In this document: positions 24,418-33,283 of the stretch, piece by piece
How the letters are laid out: each line of letters starts with the position of its first letter
Numbering within the stretch: the first letter of the stretch is position 1
Assembly (NCBI RefSeq): GCF_011927665.1
Contig: NZ_JAATJA010000001.1
Span: 1,097,019-1,161,018 of the forward strand
Reading direction: 5' to 3'
Length of the DNA: 64,000 nucleotides
From: Desulfobaculum xiamenense
GTDB taxonomy: Bacteria; Desulfobacterota; Desulfovibrionia; Desulfovibrionales; Desulfovibrionaceae
Made by a program: the position numbers and the translations under genes
The notes under the pieces: generated by a model
What the model saw: the letters and a program-made list of their open reading frames with translations, nothing else
What the model was told of the DNA's origin: nothing
The model's database searches: none

Positions 24418-24852
24418 CTATTTCCTTCCCGGCCGAGTTGCCGGGGTGTCCTCTGGTTCGGCCACGACTCCGAGTCGGTCGATGCCAGCGGTCTTGACCT
24501 CGCCCATGACGCTGACGACCACGCCATACGGCACGGCCTTGTCTGCGCGAAGGTAGAGGAACTTGTTCTCGGCCTTGACCAGCCGCTCCAGATGCCCGCC
24601 CAGTTCACCGGCGGGAACCTTGTACTCGTCGAGATACACCGAGCCGTCCTTCTTGATGGTCAGGACCATGTGGTCCTTGTCCTTGGGCAGGGTGCGCACG
24701 GTCTTGGTCTGCGGCAGATCGACCTCAAGCCCCTGCGTCATGAGCGGCGCGGTGACCATGAAGATGATGAGCAGCACCAGCATCACGTCCACGAAGGGCG
24801 TGACGTTGATCTCGGAGATGAAGCCTTTGCGGTGTGGATTAAAATCCGCCAT
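24418..24852 (-). CDS. tolR: TolR/ExbD-family proton channel subunit
   Basis: 144 aa. One N-terminal membrane helix carries the conserved proton-path aspartate in INVTPFVDVMLVLLIIFMV. The periplasmic domain follows, with LPQTK and [12 protein letters not shown]. With TolQ it uses the proton gradient to energise TolA. It overlaps tolQ by 14 nt. A polar C-terminal tail, EPEDTPATRPGRK, extends past the normal end. Confidence 0.93.
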   Translation of the reverse strand: MADFNPHRKGFISEINVTPFVDVMLVLLIIFMVTAPLMTQGLEVDLPQTKTVRTLPKDKDHMVLTIKKDGSVYLDEYKVPAGELGGHLERLVKAENKFLYLRADKAVPYGVVVSVMGEVKTAGIDRLGVVAEPEDTPATRPGRK

Positions 24853-25576
24853 GGTCCTCGCTCCTCAGGCGCGGCCGGGCCTCGGCGACGCTGTCGCCGG
24901 AGAGCTCGCGCTGGACCGTGTTCAGGAAGGCACCGGCGAAATTCACCAGCTCCGTCTCCACGGTTTGCAGCATGCCGAGGAAGAAGTTGTAGGCGATGGT
25001 GGCCGGAATGGCCACGCCAAGGCCGACAGCCGTGGCGATGAGCGCCTCGGAAATGCCGGGGGCGACGGCGGCAAGCGCTGCGGTCTTCATCTGGCCGATG
25101 GAATGGAAGGAATGCATGATGCCCCAAACCGTTCCGAAAAGGCCGATGAACGGCGCAGAGTTGCCGCAGGTGGCCAGCAGCGAGAGCGAGCGTGACAGCT
25201 CGCCAAGCTGGGAGCTGACGCCCTGGCGCAGCGCGCGGCGCAGGTTGTCGATGACGACATCCAGATTCTTGTAGGTAAGCAGCCCCGTGCTTTCGAGACG
25301 GCGTAGCTCATTCATGGCGCTCACGCCGGAACGGTACACGGGCGAGGACTGATCGCGCCCAAGCGCGCGCATGCCCTCGGCGAGGTTCTCCGCGCCGACG
25401 AACTTCGTGTAGTCCTGCCGGGCGCGATTGCGCGCCTGAGTCAGCACGAATATCTTGAAAAGTATGACGCTCCAACTCGAAATGGACATGGTGAGCAGCA
25501 GTCCGAGCACGCATTTGACGGTCAGCGTGGCATGAGCCAGAAGCGCAAGAACACCAGTCTGTGGCATGACATCCAT
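24839..25576 (-). CDS. tolQ: TolQ/ExbB-family proton channel subunit
   Basis: 245 aa with three membrane helices. The conserved MotA/TolQ/ExbB region reads LATCGNSAPFIGLFGTVWGIM and continues to GISEALIATAVGLGVAIPATIAYNFF. I start at the ATG at 25576 (MDVMPQTG), after GAGGAAAATTCC; frame upstream is open but basic and Cys-rich, unlike TolQ. It heads the tol-pal operon. No ybgC homologue precedes it. Confidence 0.93.
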   Translation of the reverse strand: MDVMPQTGVLALLAHATLTVKCVLGLLLTMSISSWSVILFKIFVLTQARNRARQDYTKFVGAENLAEGMRALGRDQSSPVYRSGVSAMNELRRLESTGLLTYKNLDVVIDNLRRALRQGVSSQLGELSRSLSLLATCGNSAPFIGLFGTVWGIMHSFHSIGQMKTAALAAVAPGISEALIATAVGLGVAIPATIAYNFFLGMLQTVETELVNFAGAFLNTVQRELSGDSVAEARPRLRSEDHGGF

Positions 25577-25711
25577 ATGGAATTTTCCTCGTATCGTGAA
25601 TAAGCGGTATGCCCGCCGGAACGTCCGACGGGACGAACGGCCGGGACCACTGTCCGGCCGGGTCACCCTAGCGCAAAAGAACCATTCTTTGAAGTACAAC
25701 CGGTGGGCATA

Positions 25712-26464
25712 TCAGGAAACGGAGCATTCATAAAGATGGGGAAGGACCACTTCGGCGGGCGCGTCGAAACGGATGTCTGGCAGGCCGGCGTATCCCGTGG
25801 GTCCAAGATTTATTTCGATGACGAATCCGCCGGAATTCTTGATGCGGTAGGGAAGCGTGTTGGCGGGCATGACCTCGCCCGAGGTTCCCACCACGAGGAT
25901 GCACTCCGCAAAACGCACAAGCTCCTCGGTGCGCCGTAGCGCCTGTGGCGGGATGCCCTCTCCGAAAAAAACCACGTCAGGCCGCAAGGTTCCGCCGCAC
26001 TCCCCGCACAGGGGCACGCGCCCCTCGCGGGCCGCACCATACGCGGCGGAAGCATCGCCCTCCCGCGCGCAACGCATGCAACGGCACCGCGCGCCGTTGC
26101 CGTGAAATTCCACAACCTCGCGCGAACCGGCGCGCTGGTGCAGGCTGTCGATGTTCTGGGTCACGACGGCGGATACCAACCCCTCCCGCTCCATGGCCGC
26201 CAGCGCCAGATGTGCGGGATTCGGCAGGGCCGCGGCGAACATGTCATACGCCTCGGCCATGAACCGCCACACTGCGGCGGGATTGGTCCGCAGCGCCTGA
26301 AGGCTCGCCACCTCCGCCGGATCGTGACGGCTCCACAGACCGCCGGGGCTGCGGAAATCTGGAATACCGCTCGCAACGGAAACGCCCGCCCCGGTCAGCG
26401 CCACGGCGGGCGTCCGCTTCAGGATTCGCGCGGCTTCGCGATACGCCCCTTCCAATGCGGACAT
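25712..26464 (-). CDS. cobB: SIR2-family NAD-dependent protein deacylase (CobB-like)
   Basis: 250 aa. Residues in the NAD-binding GAGVSVASGIPDFRS and TQNIDSLHQRAG motifs are intact, as is the catalytic histidine in VEFHGN. A zinc ribbon is formed by CMRC and CGEC. It should remove acyl groups from lysines using NAD. The class marker after GIPDFRS is GLW, as in many class III/U bacterial enzymes. It lies just downstream of a PHP phosphatase gene and may be in the same operon. Confidence 0.9.
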   Translation of the reverse strand: MSALEGAYREAARILKRTPAVALTGAGVSVASGIPDFRSPGGLWSRHDPAEVASLQALRTNPAAVWRFMAEAYDMFAAALPNPAHLALAAMEREGLVSAVVTQNIDSLHQRAGSREVVEFHGNGARCRCMRCAREGDASAAYGAAREGRVPLCGECGGTLRPDVVFFGEGIPPQALRRTEELVRFAECILVVGTSGEVMPANTLPYRIKNSGGFVIEINLGPTGYAGLPDIRFDAPAEVVLPHLYECSVS

Positions 26465-26488
26465 GGAACGCCTCCGCCGCGCACGCCG

Positions 26489-27142
26489 CTAAACGCCCAT
26501 GACCCGCCGCAGGATCGCGCAGGAATTCTCCTCCGCCTCGCGGTATTCGTCGGGCGACAGGCCCGCGCCCAGCGCGACCTTGCGGCGCATCTCCGCGCCG
26601 ACGAGGTCGCCGGGTTCGTGCGCGTCGTTGTTGATGACCAGCCGCGCGCCATACTGCCGGGCCAATGCGGCCACGTGGCCGTTGGTCAGGCTGTGGCCCT
26701 TGCGGGTGGTCAATTCGAGCGCCACGCCGCGCTCGGCGGCAAGGCGCACTTCCTCCGGCGTGATGAGTCCCGGATGCGCGAGGATATCCACCCCGGCCTC
26801 AATGGCCGCGAGGTTCGTCCCCTGCTCCACCGGCTCGGCCACCGTCTCACCGTGGACCACTACGATCCGCGCTCCGCGTTCCCGCGCGCGCACAACCAGT
26901 CCGGAAATGAGTCCCGGCGGCACGTGGGTGATCTCCACGCCGCAAAAAAGATCGAGTCCCGCGTAGGGAGAATACTTCTCCGTGACGCGGCTCACGTTGT
27001 CGATGATAAATTCGAGATTCGAGTCATCCGCGTGGTCGGTCATGGCCAAGGCCCGGTACCCGGCCACACGCGCCCGCCGTGCGAGTTCCGCTGGGATGAG
27101 AACGCCGTCGCTGAAAACCGTGTGCGTATGCAGGTCGATCAT
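26489..27142 (-). CDS. PHP-domain phosphatase (histidinol-phosphatase-like)
   Basis: 217 aa. PHP motifs are HTHTVFSDG at residues 4-12, MTDHADD, GVEITH, VVHGETV, LAHPG and NNDAHEP, giving a complete trinuclear metal site. Proteins of this length hydrolyse phosphate esters; histidinol phosphatase or a tRNA/nucleotide phosphodiesterase role are both possible. There is no his gene adjacent, so the histidinol role is not supported by context. It starts 64 bp beyond the bifunctional nuclease stop. Confidence 0.8.
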   Translation of the reverse strand: MIDLHTHTVFSDGVLIPAELARRARVAGYRALAMTDHADDSNLEFIIDNVSRVTEKYSPYAGLDLFCGVEITHVPPGLISGLVVRARERGARIVVVHGETVAEPVEQGTNLAAIEAGVDILAHPGLITPEEVRLAAERGVALELTTRKGHSLTNGHVAALARQYGARLVINNDAHEPGDLVGAEMRRKVALGAGLSPDEYREAEENSCAILRRVMGV

Positions 27143-27206
27143 GAGTTCGAGATTCCTTGTTCGGATTCGTGCATGCAGTGCGAGTGGGGAATGTCGCCCG
27201 GAACCG

Positions 27207-27701
27207 TCACATCTTGTACTTGTTCTCCTCCTCGGAGAACTGTTCGAGGATGTCGCGCCACTTGTCGGAGTCCTCCGCCGTAAGTACCGGCCCCTCGCCG
27301 GCCTTCATCTCGGAGCTGACCTCATCGAGAATGCTCTGGGCCACAAAAATCGGGCACCCGGCCCTAAGCGCCAGCGCCACCGCGTCCGACGGGCGGCTGT
27401 CGATGCGCCGCTCGTCTCCGCTCATGTTCACAACGATCTCGGCGTAGTAGGTGCCGCCATCAAGGCGCGTCACGTCCACGCGGGACACGACGCCGCCGAG
27501 GCCACTGGTCAGGTTGAGTAGCAGGTCGTGGGTCATGGGACGCGGCAGATGCACCTCGTTGAGGGCCAGCGAGATGGCCATCGCCTCCATGGCGCCGATC
27601 CAGATGGGCAGGGTCTGCCTGTCCTCCATGTCCTTGAGGACGAGCACGGGCACCTGCGCGGTCTCATCGAGCGCCAGACCGAAAACCTTCATTTCTACCA
27701 T
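27207..27701 (-). CDS. Bifunctional nuclease-family (DUF151) protein
   Basis: 164 aa. The family signature is complete: MVEMKVFGLALDE, PIWIGAMEAMAISLAL, RPMTHDLL and RRIDSRPSDAVALALRAGCPIFV. Members have been reported to act on DNA and RNA, but the physiological role in bacteria is unclear. The ATG at 27701 follows GGGGAATCC and overlaps the miaB stop by 7 nt, so it is coupled to miaB. The tail is acidic (EDSDKWRDILEQFSEEEN). Confidence 0.85.
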   Translation of the reverse strand: MVEMKVFGLALDETAQVPVLVLKDMEDRQTLPIWIGAMEAMAISLALNEVHLPRPMTHDLLLNLTSGLGGVVSRVDVTRLDGGTYYAEIVVNMSGDERRIDSRPSDAVALALRAGCPIFVAQSILDEVSSEMKAGEGPVLTAEDSDKWRDILEQFSEEENKYKM

Positions 27702-29065
27702 GGATTCCCCACCGCCTTTCCCCACAGGGAATGTTTCTTGGCCGTTTCGATCCCGACCCGGACGAGCTTGCCCGTCAGGTCGCCCCCCTCGCTCGGCCAG
27801 GGGAAGTTCACCACCCTGCCATGACGGTCGCGCCCCCGCCAGGACACGACATCGTCGGAAGCCTGCACCTTGCTGTGCGACTCCACAAGGACCTCCGCCT
27901 CGCGCCCCACGCATGCGGCGAGCGCATCGGCGGTCAGCCTCTCCTGAAGCGCCTGAAGCTCCATCAGGCGCTCCCCCTTCACCTGTCTGTCGATCTTGAA
28001 GGCCATCTTTTCGGCGCGCGTTCCGGGACGGTCCGAATACATGAACGAGAAGCTGGATTCGAAGCCCACCCGTTCCACGGCCTGAAGCGTCTGCCGGAAA
28101 TCCTCGTCTGTCTCGCCGGGGAATCCGACAATGAGATCAGTGGTCAGCGCAATGTCCGGGCGCACGGCCCGAAGCGCTTCCACCAGCCCCATGTACCGCT
28201 GCATGTCGTACCCGCGGCCCATGGCTCTTAACACACTATCCGAACCTGCCTGCATGGGCAAATGCAGCGAGGGACAAAGTGTCTCAAAACGCCCGAACGC
28301 CGCGATAACCTCGGGAGCGATGTCCTTGGGGTGCGAGGTCGTAAACCGCAGCCGCGACAGACCATCAATGGTCGCCACGCGTTCGAGGAGTTCCGCGAAG
28401 CTCGTGCCGTCCCCCTGCTTGTCCAGCCCGAAACTATTGACGTTCTGACCAAGAAGCGTGATTTCGCGCACGCCGCGCTCGACCAACGCCCGGCATTCGT
28501 TCACCACGTCGTCTGCGCTGCGCGAACGCTGCCGCCCACGCACGTACGGAACGATACAGTAGGCGCAAAAATTGTCGCAGCCCTTCATGATGTTCACGAA
28601 GGCCTGTCCAGCAATGTGCGACACGGGTCCGGCCTCGGGAATGACCACATCCTGCGCCGGATAGCCGTCCTCGAAGTCGAGAAGCGCCATGCGCTTCCCC
28701 TCCTCCTCGGCCAGCCTGTCGATCGTCTCGGGAGCGCGGCCAATCTGGTCCGTGCCGAAAACAAACCGCACATAGGGATAGCGGGCAAGGAAGTCCCTAC
28801 CGATCTGCTGGGCCACGCAGCCGCCCACAACAACGAAGCGCTCGGGATGGGCATCCATGTACGACTTCAGACGTCCAAGCAGGCTGTAGACCTTCTGCTC
28901 CGGCTTCTCGCGCACGCTGCACGTGTTCACCACGTACACCCGCGCGTCCTCCTCCGACACCTCGGTCCACCCGCGAACGGACAACGCGCGGGCAAGCCAC
29001 TCGGAATCGTGGACGTTCATCTGGCAGCCAAAGGTCATCACATGGAATGTCTTCTCGTTGTTCAT
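27695..29065 (-). CDS. miaB: tRNA-2-methylthio-N6-dimethylallyladenosine synthase MiaB
   Basis: 456 aa. The UPF0004 domain supplies cluster cysteines C14, C49 and C83. The radical SAM motif is C163, C167, C170 (CDNFCAYC), and a C-terminal TRAM domain ends the protein. MiaB methylthiolates i6A37 in tRNAs. I start at the ATG at 29065 (MNNEKTFHVMTFGCQMN); 35 more residues are open upstream but unlike the family. It is the first gene of a unit that continues into the bifunctional nuclease. The 231-bp repeats lie directly upstream. Confidence 0.93.
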   Translation of the reverse strand: MNNEKTFHVMTFGCQMNVHDSEWLARALSVRGWTEVSEEDARVYVVNTCSVREKPEQKVYSLLGRLKSYMDAHPERFVVVGGCVAQQIGRDFLARYPYVRFVFGTDQIGRAPETIDRLAEEEGKRMALLDFEDGYPAQDVVIPEAGPVSHIAGQAFVNIMKGCDNFCAYCIVPYVRGRQRSRSADDVVNECRALVERGVREITLLGQNVNSFGLDKQGDGTSFAELLERVATIDGLSRLRFTTSHPKDIAPEVIAAFGRFETLCPSLHLPMQAGSDSVLRAMGRGYDMQRYMGLVEALRAVRPDIALTTDLIVGFPGETDEDFRQTLQAVERVGFESSFSFMYSDRPGTRAEKMAFKIDRQVKGERLMELQALQERLTADALAACVGREAEVLVESHSKVQASDDVVSWRGRDRHGRVVNFPWPSEGGDLTGKLVRVGIETAKKHSLWGKAVGNPW

Positions 29066-29189
29066 ATGCTCATATCCCTCAACGGCGAACAGACCGCCGG
29101 TAGTGGTGCGATGAAACGCGCAACGCGCGCCGAAAGGATGGTGATTAAGAAAAAGCGGGCGCAAAGGCAAATGCGATGAGACGAAGAGT

Positions 29190-29651
29190 GCCGTGGGCCT
29201 GCCGTATTGTTCACGGCCGCATGCAAGACGTAGGCTCCGCCGGCCAAGGGGCCGCTGGCCCCCTGGACCCCCGACATGCGATAACCGTGGGTGCCCATGG
29301 CAAGCCGTGCGGCTTTGAGCAACGAAGCCCTTATTGGGATTCTCAAGGGCCCACGGCCCTTGAGCGGGTCCGGGGCAGAGCCACGGTCGCCGAAGGCCAC
29401 GCCCCGCGCAGCGGTCAGTCGCCGTGGGCCTGCCGTATCGTTCACGGCCGCATGCGGGACGTAGGCTCCGCCAGCCAAGGGGCCGCTGGCCCCCTGGACC
29501 CCCGGCATGCGATAACCGTGGGTGCCCATGGCAAGCCGTGCGGCTTTGAGCGACGAAGCCCTTATTGGGATTCTCAAGGGCCCACGGCCCTTGAGCGGGT
29601 CCGGGGCAGAGCCACGGTCGCCGAAGGCCATGCCCCGCGCAGCGGTCTCCC
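29190..29651. repeat. Two tandem 231-bp direct repeats
   Basis: Unit 1 covers 29190-29420 and unit 2 covers 29421-29651. By eye they differ at about 10 of 231 positions. The first 7 bp of a third copy (GCCGTGG) follow at 29652-29658. Each unit contains strong hairpins (CAAGGGCC-cac-GGCCCTTG and GGGGCC-gct-GGCCCC). Because 231 is divisible by 3, long open frames run through on both strands, but these have no protein-like character. The repeat fills the 618-bp gap between miaB and the APS-kinase-like gene. Confidence 0.93.
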
Positions 29652-29683
29652 GCCGTGGTGAGGCGTAGCGACGAGCGCCGGGA

Positions 29684-30286
29684 CTAGGCTTCGCCGAGGC
29701 GGCGCAGCCAGTCGCGCAGGAATTCCATGGTGCGGCTACGGGTTTCCTGCTTGGGGATATCGTCGTTGCAGATGAGGAATTCGGCGCGGGGATTTTCCTC
29801 GAAGGGCACGTCCACGCCGATGACCTGCCCGAGTCCGGGGAACTCCTGCCCGGTCTGCTGGCGTTCGAGGGCCTTGCGATACAGCCCGGCCATGACAAGC
29901 CCCTGCTCGCGGCGGCTTTCGCGGCTGATGGCGTTCTCCAGCGTGCACTTCACGTGCACCTCGGCGAAGCGCGGAATGAGCGATCGCGCATAGTCGCGCA
30001 TGGACACGCGATAGGCGGAGCCGTCCATGACCACATTGTGCCCCTGCCGGGTGAGGGCTGCGGCTTCCTCGGCAAACATGCGGTAGGCGGCCTCGCGTTC
30101 CTCGTCTGTGTATTGCGGATCGGGGAAATAGGCCTTGCGCCGGGCATCCATCTGCAACCAGACCACGTCGTGCCCGTCGGATTGCAGGTCCTCGGCCACG
30201 CCGCGCGCGAGGTTCGACTTGCCGGACCCCGGCAGCCCCACAACCCAGATGGCCCAACCCTGCGTGCCGGATTCAACCTCGCTCAT
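29684..30286 (-). CDS. Adenylylsulfate-kinase-like P-loop kinase
   Basis: 200 aa. P-loop at residues 17-24 (GLPGSGKS). The following QMDARRKAYFPDPQYTDEE segment and GLYRKAL further on align with the APS kinase fold, where DGDNVRxGL and GLYKKAR stand. The substrate-binding DGDN is replaced by DARR, so APS itself may not be the substrate. A role in sulfate assimilation is doubtful since sulfate reducers obtain APS otherwise. The start is 4 bp after the stop of the phosphotransferase gene, in what looks like a three-kinase cluster. Confidence 0.75.
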   Translation of the reverse strand: MSEVESGTQGWAIWVVGLPGSGKSNLARGVAEDLQSDGHDVVWLQMDARRKAYFPDPQYTDEEREAAYRMFAEEAAALTRQGHNVVMDGSAYRVSMRDYARSLIPRFAEVHVKCTLENAISRESRREQGLVMAGLYRKALERQQTGQEFPGLGQVIGVDVPFEENPRAEFLICNDDIPKQETRSRTMEFLRDWLRRLGEA

Positions 30287-30290
30287 GCCG

Positions 30291-31376
30291 TCACTCCATG
30301 TAGCGGTTGATGTTCTCCCAATCAAAACGCTCGTCCTCCAGCACGTTCTCGATGAACCGGAACAGGCCGCGCCGCACCTCCACGGGATGATCGGGATACC
30401 ACTCGGGCGAGGCCACGACCAGCGCGCGGAACACGTAGAACGGCGCGATGACGTCGAGCATCTCCGTATCGCCGGTGTCGGCGAGGTAGGTTTCCCACAG
30501 GGCGCGGTAAAGCTTCAGGAACGGCCCATCCAGCCGCGCCACGTCGTAGAGTCCAAAGAGGACGTAGTTGAGAGTCATGGTCGCCACGTCGTCGGCGGGG
30601 TCGCCCCATTCGCCGCGGCTGCGGTCAAGCACGCCGAAGTCCGGGGGATTGCCGTCGCGCACGAGCACGTTCCACGGGTGGAAATCGCCATGCACCTCGG
30701 CGAGGCGATGGGTGTAGCGCCGTAGCTTCCAGCGCCAATCCACCAGACGCTTCTCCATGGCAATGAAGCGCTCAGGCGGGAATTCGGAGTACGGGTAGGG
30801 ATAGCCGTCCACAATGCCGAAAATGCACTCGCAGTCGCCCACGAGGTTCCGGATGCGGCGGATGTAAAGATCGGGATCGTCGAGACGGCGGGAGTGGACG
30901 CGGGCCAGCCAGTGGCCGAACTCGCGGGCCAGCGCCTCGTCCTGCGGGCGGAAATCGCCCCCACGGATGCGATAGAGATCGAGGAAATAGTCGCGCCCCT
31001 CGATCTTCTCGTTGAGAATGAAGAATTCGCGAGGATTGCGGACGGGAGTCATCTGGCCGTCGCCATCCAGATAGCCGAGGCCGAGCGGCCGCACATGGCG
31101 CTCCATACGCCCACCGGCGTCGTACTGGAACATGAGCACCCGCGCCCTATCCCAGTAGCCCTGATGCCCGTAGCGGTCGCCCCGCATGAGGGACAGGACG
31201 GCCTGCCCGGGTGCGCCGCCCTTGGTCCAGTTGATCAGGAGCGGCTTGCCGTAGCCGAAGTCCTTCATGCCCTGCTCGTCGAGGGATCCGATCTCGCCCA
31301 CGCCGGTCAGCGTGACGTCGGGACCGAGCACCTCGCGCAGGTAGCGTTCCACGGATTCGAGTGTAGGCCGGATCAT
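30291..31376 (-). CDS. Aminoglycoside-phosphotransferase-fold (APH) kinase
   Basis: 361 aa. The catalytic loop is HGDFHPWN (H229, D231, N236) and the metal-binding aspartate is D251 in VLDRSRGEWGDPADD, as in APH/choline-kinase enzymes. An N-terminal lobe with many Tyr, Arg and Asp residues (RGDRYGHQGYWDRARVLM) is present. Proteins like this phosphorylate small hydroxyl compounds; antibiotic resistance is not implied. It is immediately upstream of the APS-kinase-like gene and 78 bp downstream of the PfkB kinase stop. Confidence 0.8.
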   Translation of the reverse strand: MIRPTLESVERYLREVLGPDVTLTGVGEIGSLDEQGMKDFGYGKPLLINWTKGGAPGQAVLSLMRGDRYGHQGYWDRARVLMFQYDAGGRMERHVRPLGLGYLDGDGQMTPVRNPREFFILNEKIEGRDYFLDLYRIRGGDFRPQDEALAREFGHWLARVHSRRLDDPDLYIRRIRNLVGDCECIFGIVDGYPYPYSEFPPERFIAMEKRLVDWRWKLRRYTHRLAEVHGDFHPWNVLVRDGNPPDFGVLDRSRGEWGDPADDVATMTLNYVLFGLYDVARLDGPFLKLYRALWETYLADTGDTEMLDVIAPFYVFRALVVASPEWYPDHPVEVRRGLFRFIENVLEDERFDWENINRYME

Positions 31377-31454
31377 GACATTCCCCCGGTTTCTGCGGGC
31401 CGTCGATGACGGCCCGCTGTTGCGGCGGAGCTGGCGGCCTGACCCGCGGGCGGG

Positions 31455-32393
31455 TTACGCCGTCGGCCCGAAATTCTTCCTATAGTGCTCCCAGAACTCA
31501 TCTTCTGTAAAGACATGTTCCTGCGTGCCCGTCTGGGCCACGCACCACGTGGCGCAGCATGCGCCGATCTTCGCGGCCTCCGGCAGCTCCCGGCCCATGG
31601 CCAGGCCCTTGAGCAGACCGGAACGGAAGGCGTCGCCCGCACCGGTGGGATCAGCCACGCGGGTCACGCTGGCGGCGGGAATCTCCGTAACGCGGTTCTG
31701 TTCGCGGATGATGCTGCCCTTGTCGCCGAGGGTGGTGATGATGCTGCCGGTGCGGGTCAGCAACTGTTCGAGGGACAGGTCCGTGGCGCGAAGAATCATT
31801 TCCAGCTCGTAGTCGTTGGAGATGAGCGCCCACGAGCCAGTGATGGCCTCAAGGAGCTTCTCGCCGGGCAGGGCGGTGATGTTCTGGCCGGGATCGAAGA
31901 TGTAGCGCATGCCCATCTCACGGAAGCGGCGCGGCAGGGCGATGGTGTCCTCGTGGTTGCCGGGGGCGACGATGGCGATGTCCTGCGCGGGGTCTGCGTC
32001 TGCGAAATCGTAACCGCAGGGATAGCCCATCGCGCCGGGATTGAAGCAGGTGATCTGGTTGTCCGCAAGGTCGGTGGTGATGTGGCAACTGGCGGTCAAG
32101 GCCTCATCCACGAGACGCACACCGTCAAGGCGCAAGCCATAGCCCGCGAAGCGCTCGCCGTAGCGTCCGAAGTCGCGATGGCCAGCGGTGGAGACGATCA
32201 CCGGCTTCTCGCCGAGCAGGGACAGGCTGTAGGCGATGTTGCCTGCCGTGCCGCCGAAGCGCTCTTCAAGACCGTTGCCAACGAAACAGACGTTCAGGAT
32301 GTGTATCTTGTCGGGCAGAATGTGGTCCGAAAACCTGCCGGGGAAGGTCATGATGCGATCGAAGGCGAGCGAGCCGAAAACGTAGATTTGCAT
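31455..32393 (-). CDS. PfkB-family carbohydrate/nucleoside kinase
   Basis: 312 aa. The N-terminal GSLAFDRI and GGTAGNIAYSLSLLG sections bind the sugar or nucleoside, and DPTGAGDAF near residue 250 (catalytic D254) is the ATP/anion-hole motif. The pattern resembles adenosine kinase-type PfkB members, but the substrate cannot be fixed by reading. It is the first of three kinase genes transcribed leftward. The next gene upstream, cutA, is 30 bp away. Confidence 0.85.
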   Translation of the reverse strand: MQIYVFGSLAFDRIMTFPGRFSDHILPDKIHILNVCFVGNGLEERFGGTAGNIAYSLSLLGEKPVIVSTAGHRDFGRYGERFAGYGLRLDGVRLVDEALTASCHITTDLADNQITCFNPGAMGYPCGYDFADADPAQDIAIVAPGNHEDTIALPRRFREMGMRYIFDPGQNITALPGEKLLEAITGSWALISNDYELEMILRATDLSLEQLLTRTGSIITTLGDKGSIIREQNRVTEIPAASVTRVADPTGAGDAFRSGLLKGLAMGRELPEAAKIGACCATWCVAQTGTQEHVFTEDEFWEHYRKNFGPTA

Positions 32394-32423
32394 GAATGTC
32401 TCCAGTTGAGTGTGCGGAACCTA

Positions 32424-32744
32424 TCAGCCGGGTCTGGCGTTGTCGCGCAGCCAGTCCAGAAAGTCGGGGTCGCCGTCAACGACGGGTAGCGCCACGATGC
32501 ACGGCGTCTCGTAGGAATGCACCTCGCGCACCGCCTGCGCCAGTTCCGCGAAACGCCCGCGGACCGTCTTGGCGATGAACGCGGTTTCGCTGTCCGACTG
32601 CACGGCCCCGTCCCACCAGTACAGGGAACGGATACCCTGTCCGATGTTCACGCAGGCGGCCAGCCGTCGTGAAACGAGCATTCGACCGATGCGTTCGGCT
32701 TCCTCCGCGTTCGAAGCAGTGATGTAGACAAGAATCGCGTCCAT
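32424..32744 (-). CDS. cutA: CutA-family divalent-cation tolerance protein
   Basis: 106 aa. Typical CutA1 residues: ITASNAEEAERIGRMLVSRRLAACVNI, SLYWWDGAVQSDSE, KTVRGRF and HSYETPCIVALPV. The family forms very stable trimers and has been associated with copper tolerance, though its exact activity is unsettled. RBS AGGGGG lies 7 nt before the ATG at 32744. It is 10 bp after the small cytochrome gene, so the two may share a transcript. Confidence 0.92.
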   Translation of the reverse strand: MDAILVYITASNAEEAERIGRMLVSRRLAACVNIGQGIRSLYWWDGAVQSDSETAFIAKTVRGRFAELAQAVREVHSYETPCIVALPVVDGDPDFLDWLRDNARPG

Positions 32745-32754
32745 GTAAAACCCC

Positions 32755-33042
32755 CTATTTGCAGATCTCGCCGGAACCGGATTCCAACCCGTGGAGGTGG
32801 CGCGCAAGGGCGGGGATGTCCGCCGCGTCGATCTTCGCCCCCTTGGAATACATACGGGTGACGGTCTTTTCCCAACCCGCAAGACTCTTCTCGCCAAGGT
32901 TGCGGCAGATGCGCCGGAAATCGTGGCACTCGACGCATGCCCGACGAAGCGTGCCGCCGGGGTCCGCGTCCTGCGCCAGAGCCTTCACGGGGGCGCACAG
33001 GACGACAACGACCACGAACACTGCAACGCTATTGCGAAACAT
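32755..33042 (-). CDS. Small periplasmic monoheme c-type cytochrome
   Basis: 95 aa. A signal peptide (FVVVVVLCAPVKALA, cleavage near residue 23) is followed by one heme site CVECH (C36, C39, H40). The segment GWEKTVTRMYSKGAKI with M64 as possible distal ligand and the final LARHLHGL are typical of small class-I-like domains. It should accept and pass electrons in the periplasm; its partner is unknown. Its haem would be attached by the ccm system at 51-56 kb. Confidence 0.85.
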   Translation of the reverse strand: MFRNSVAVFVVVVVLCAPVKALAQDADPGGTLRRACVECHDFRRICRNLGEKSLAGWEKTVTRMYSKGAKIDAADIPALARHLHGLESGSGEICK

Positions 33043-33283
33043 GGCTTACTCCTTTTGTCATCATTTTCCATACGCGGCGACAACAGTCCATCATAGTACA
33101 TTTCCACCACAAAGAGAACGGGCTTGCGCATGTCATGCACGACGCATGCGCCAATGCACGACATCGGTGCTACGCGAACCGTACGCTTGACCGACATTGT
33201 CTTTTCGTGTAGGGACGACAAGATTTTGCACCGAGCAATTTTCCCCTCATCCCAAAACCCCATAAGAGAGCCAAGGAGACACC

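Noticed and set aside
29176-29661. 161-residue plus-strand frame across the tandem repeats, and a long minus-strand frame over the same bases
   Set aside because: Both are open because the repeat period is a multiple of 3 and the GC content is high. Composition is not protein-like and there is no RBS; the DNA-level repeat explains them.
30291-31376. Antibiotic resistance role for the APH-fold kinase
   Set aside because: The fold is shared by many metabolic kinases, the protein is chromosomal beside other kinases, and no mobile element is near.
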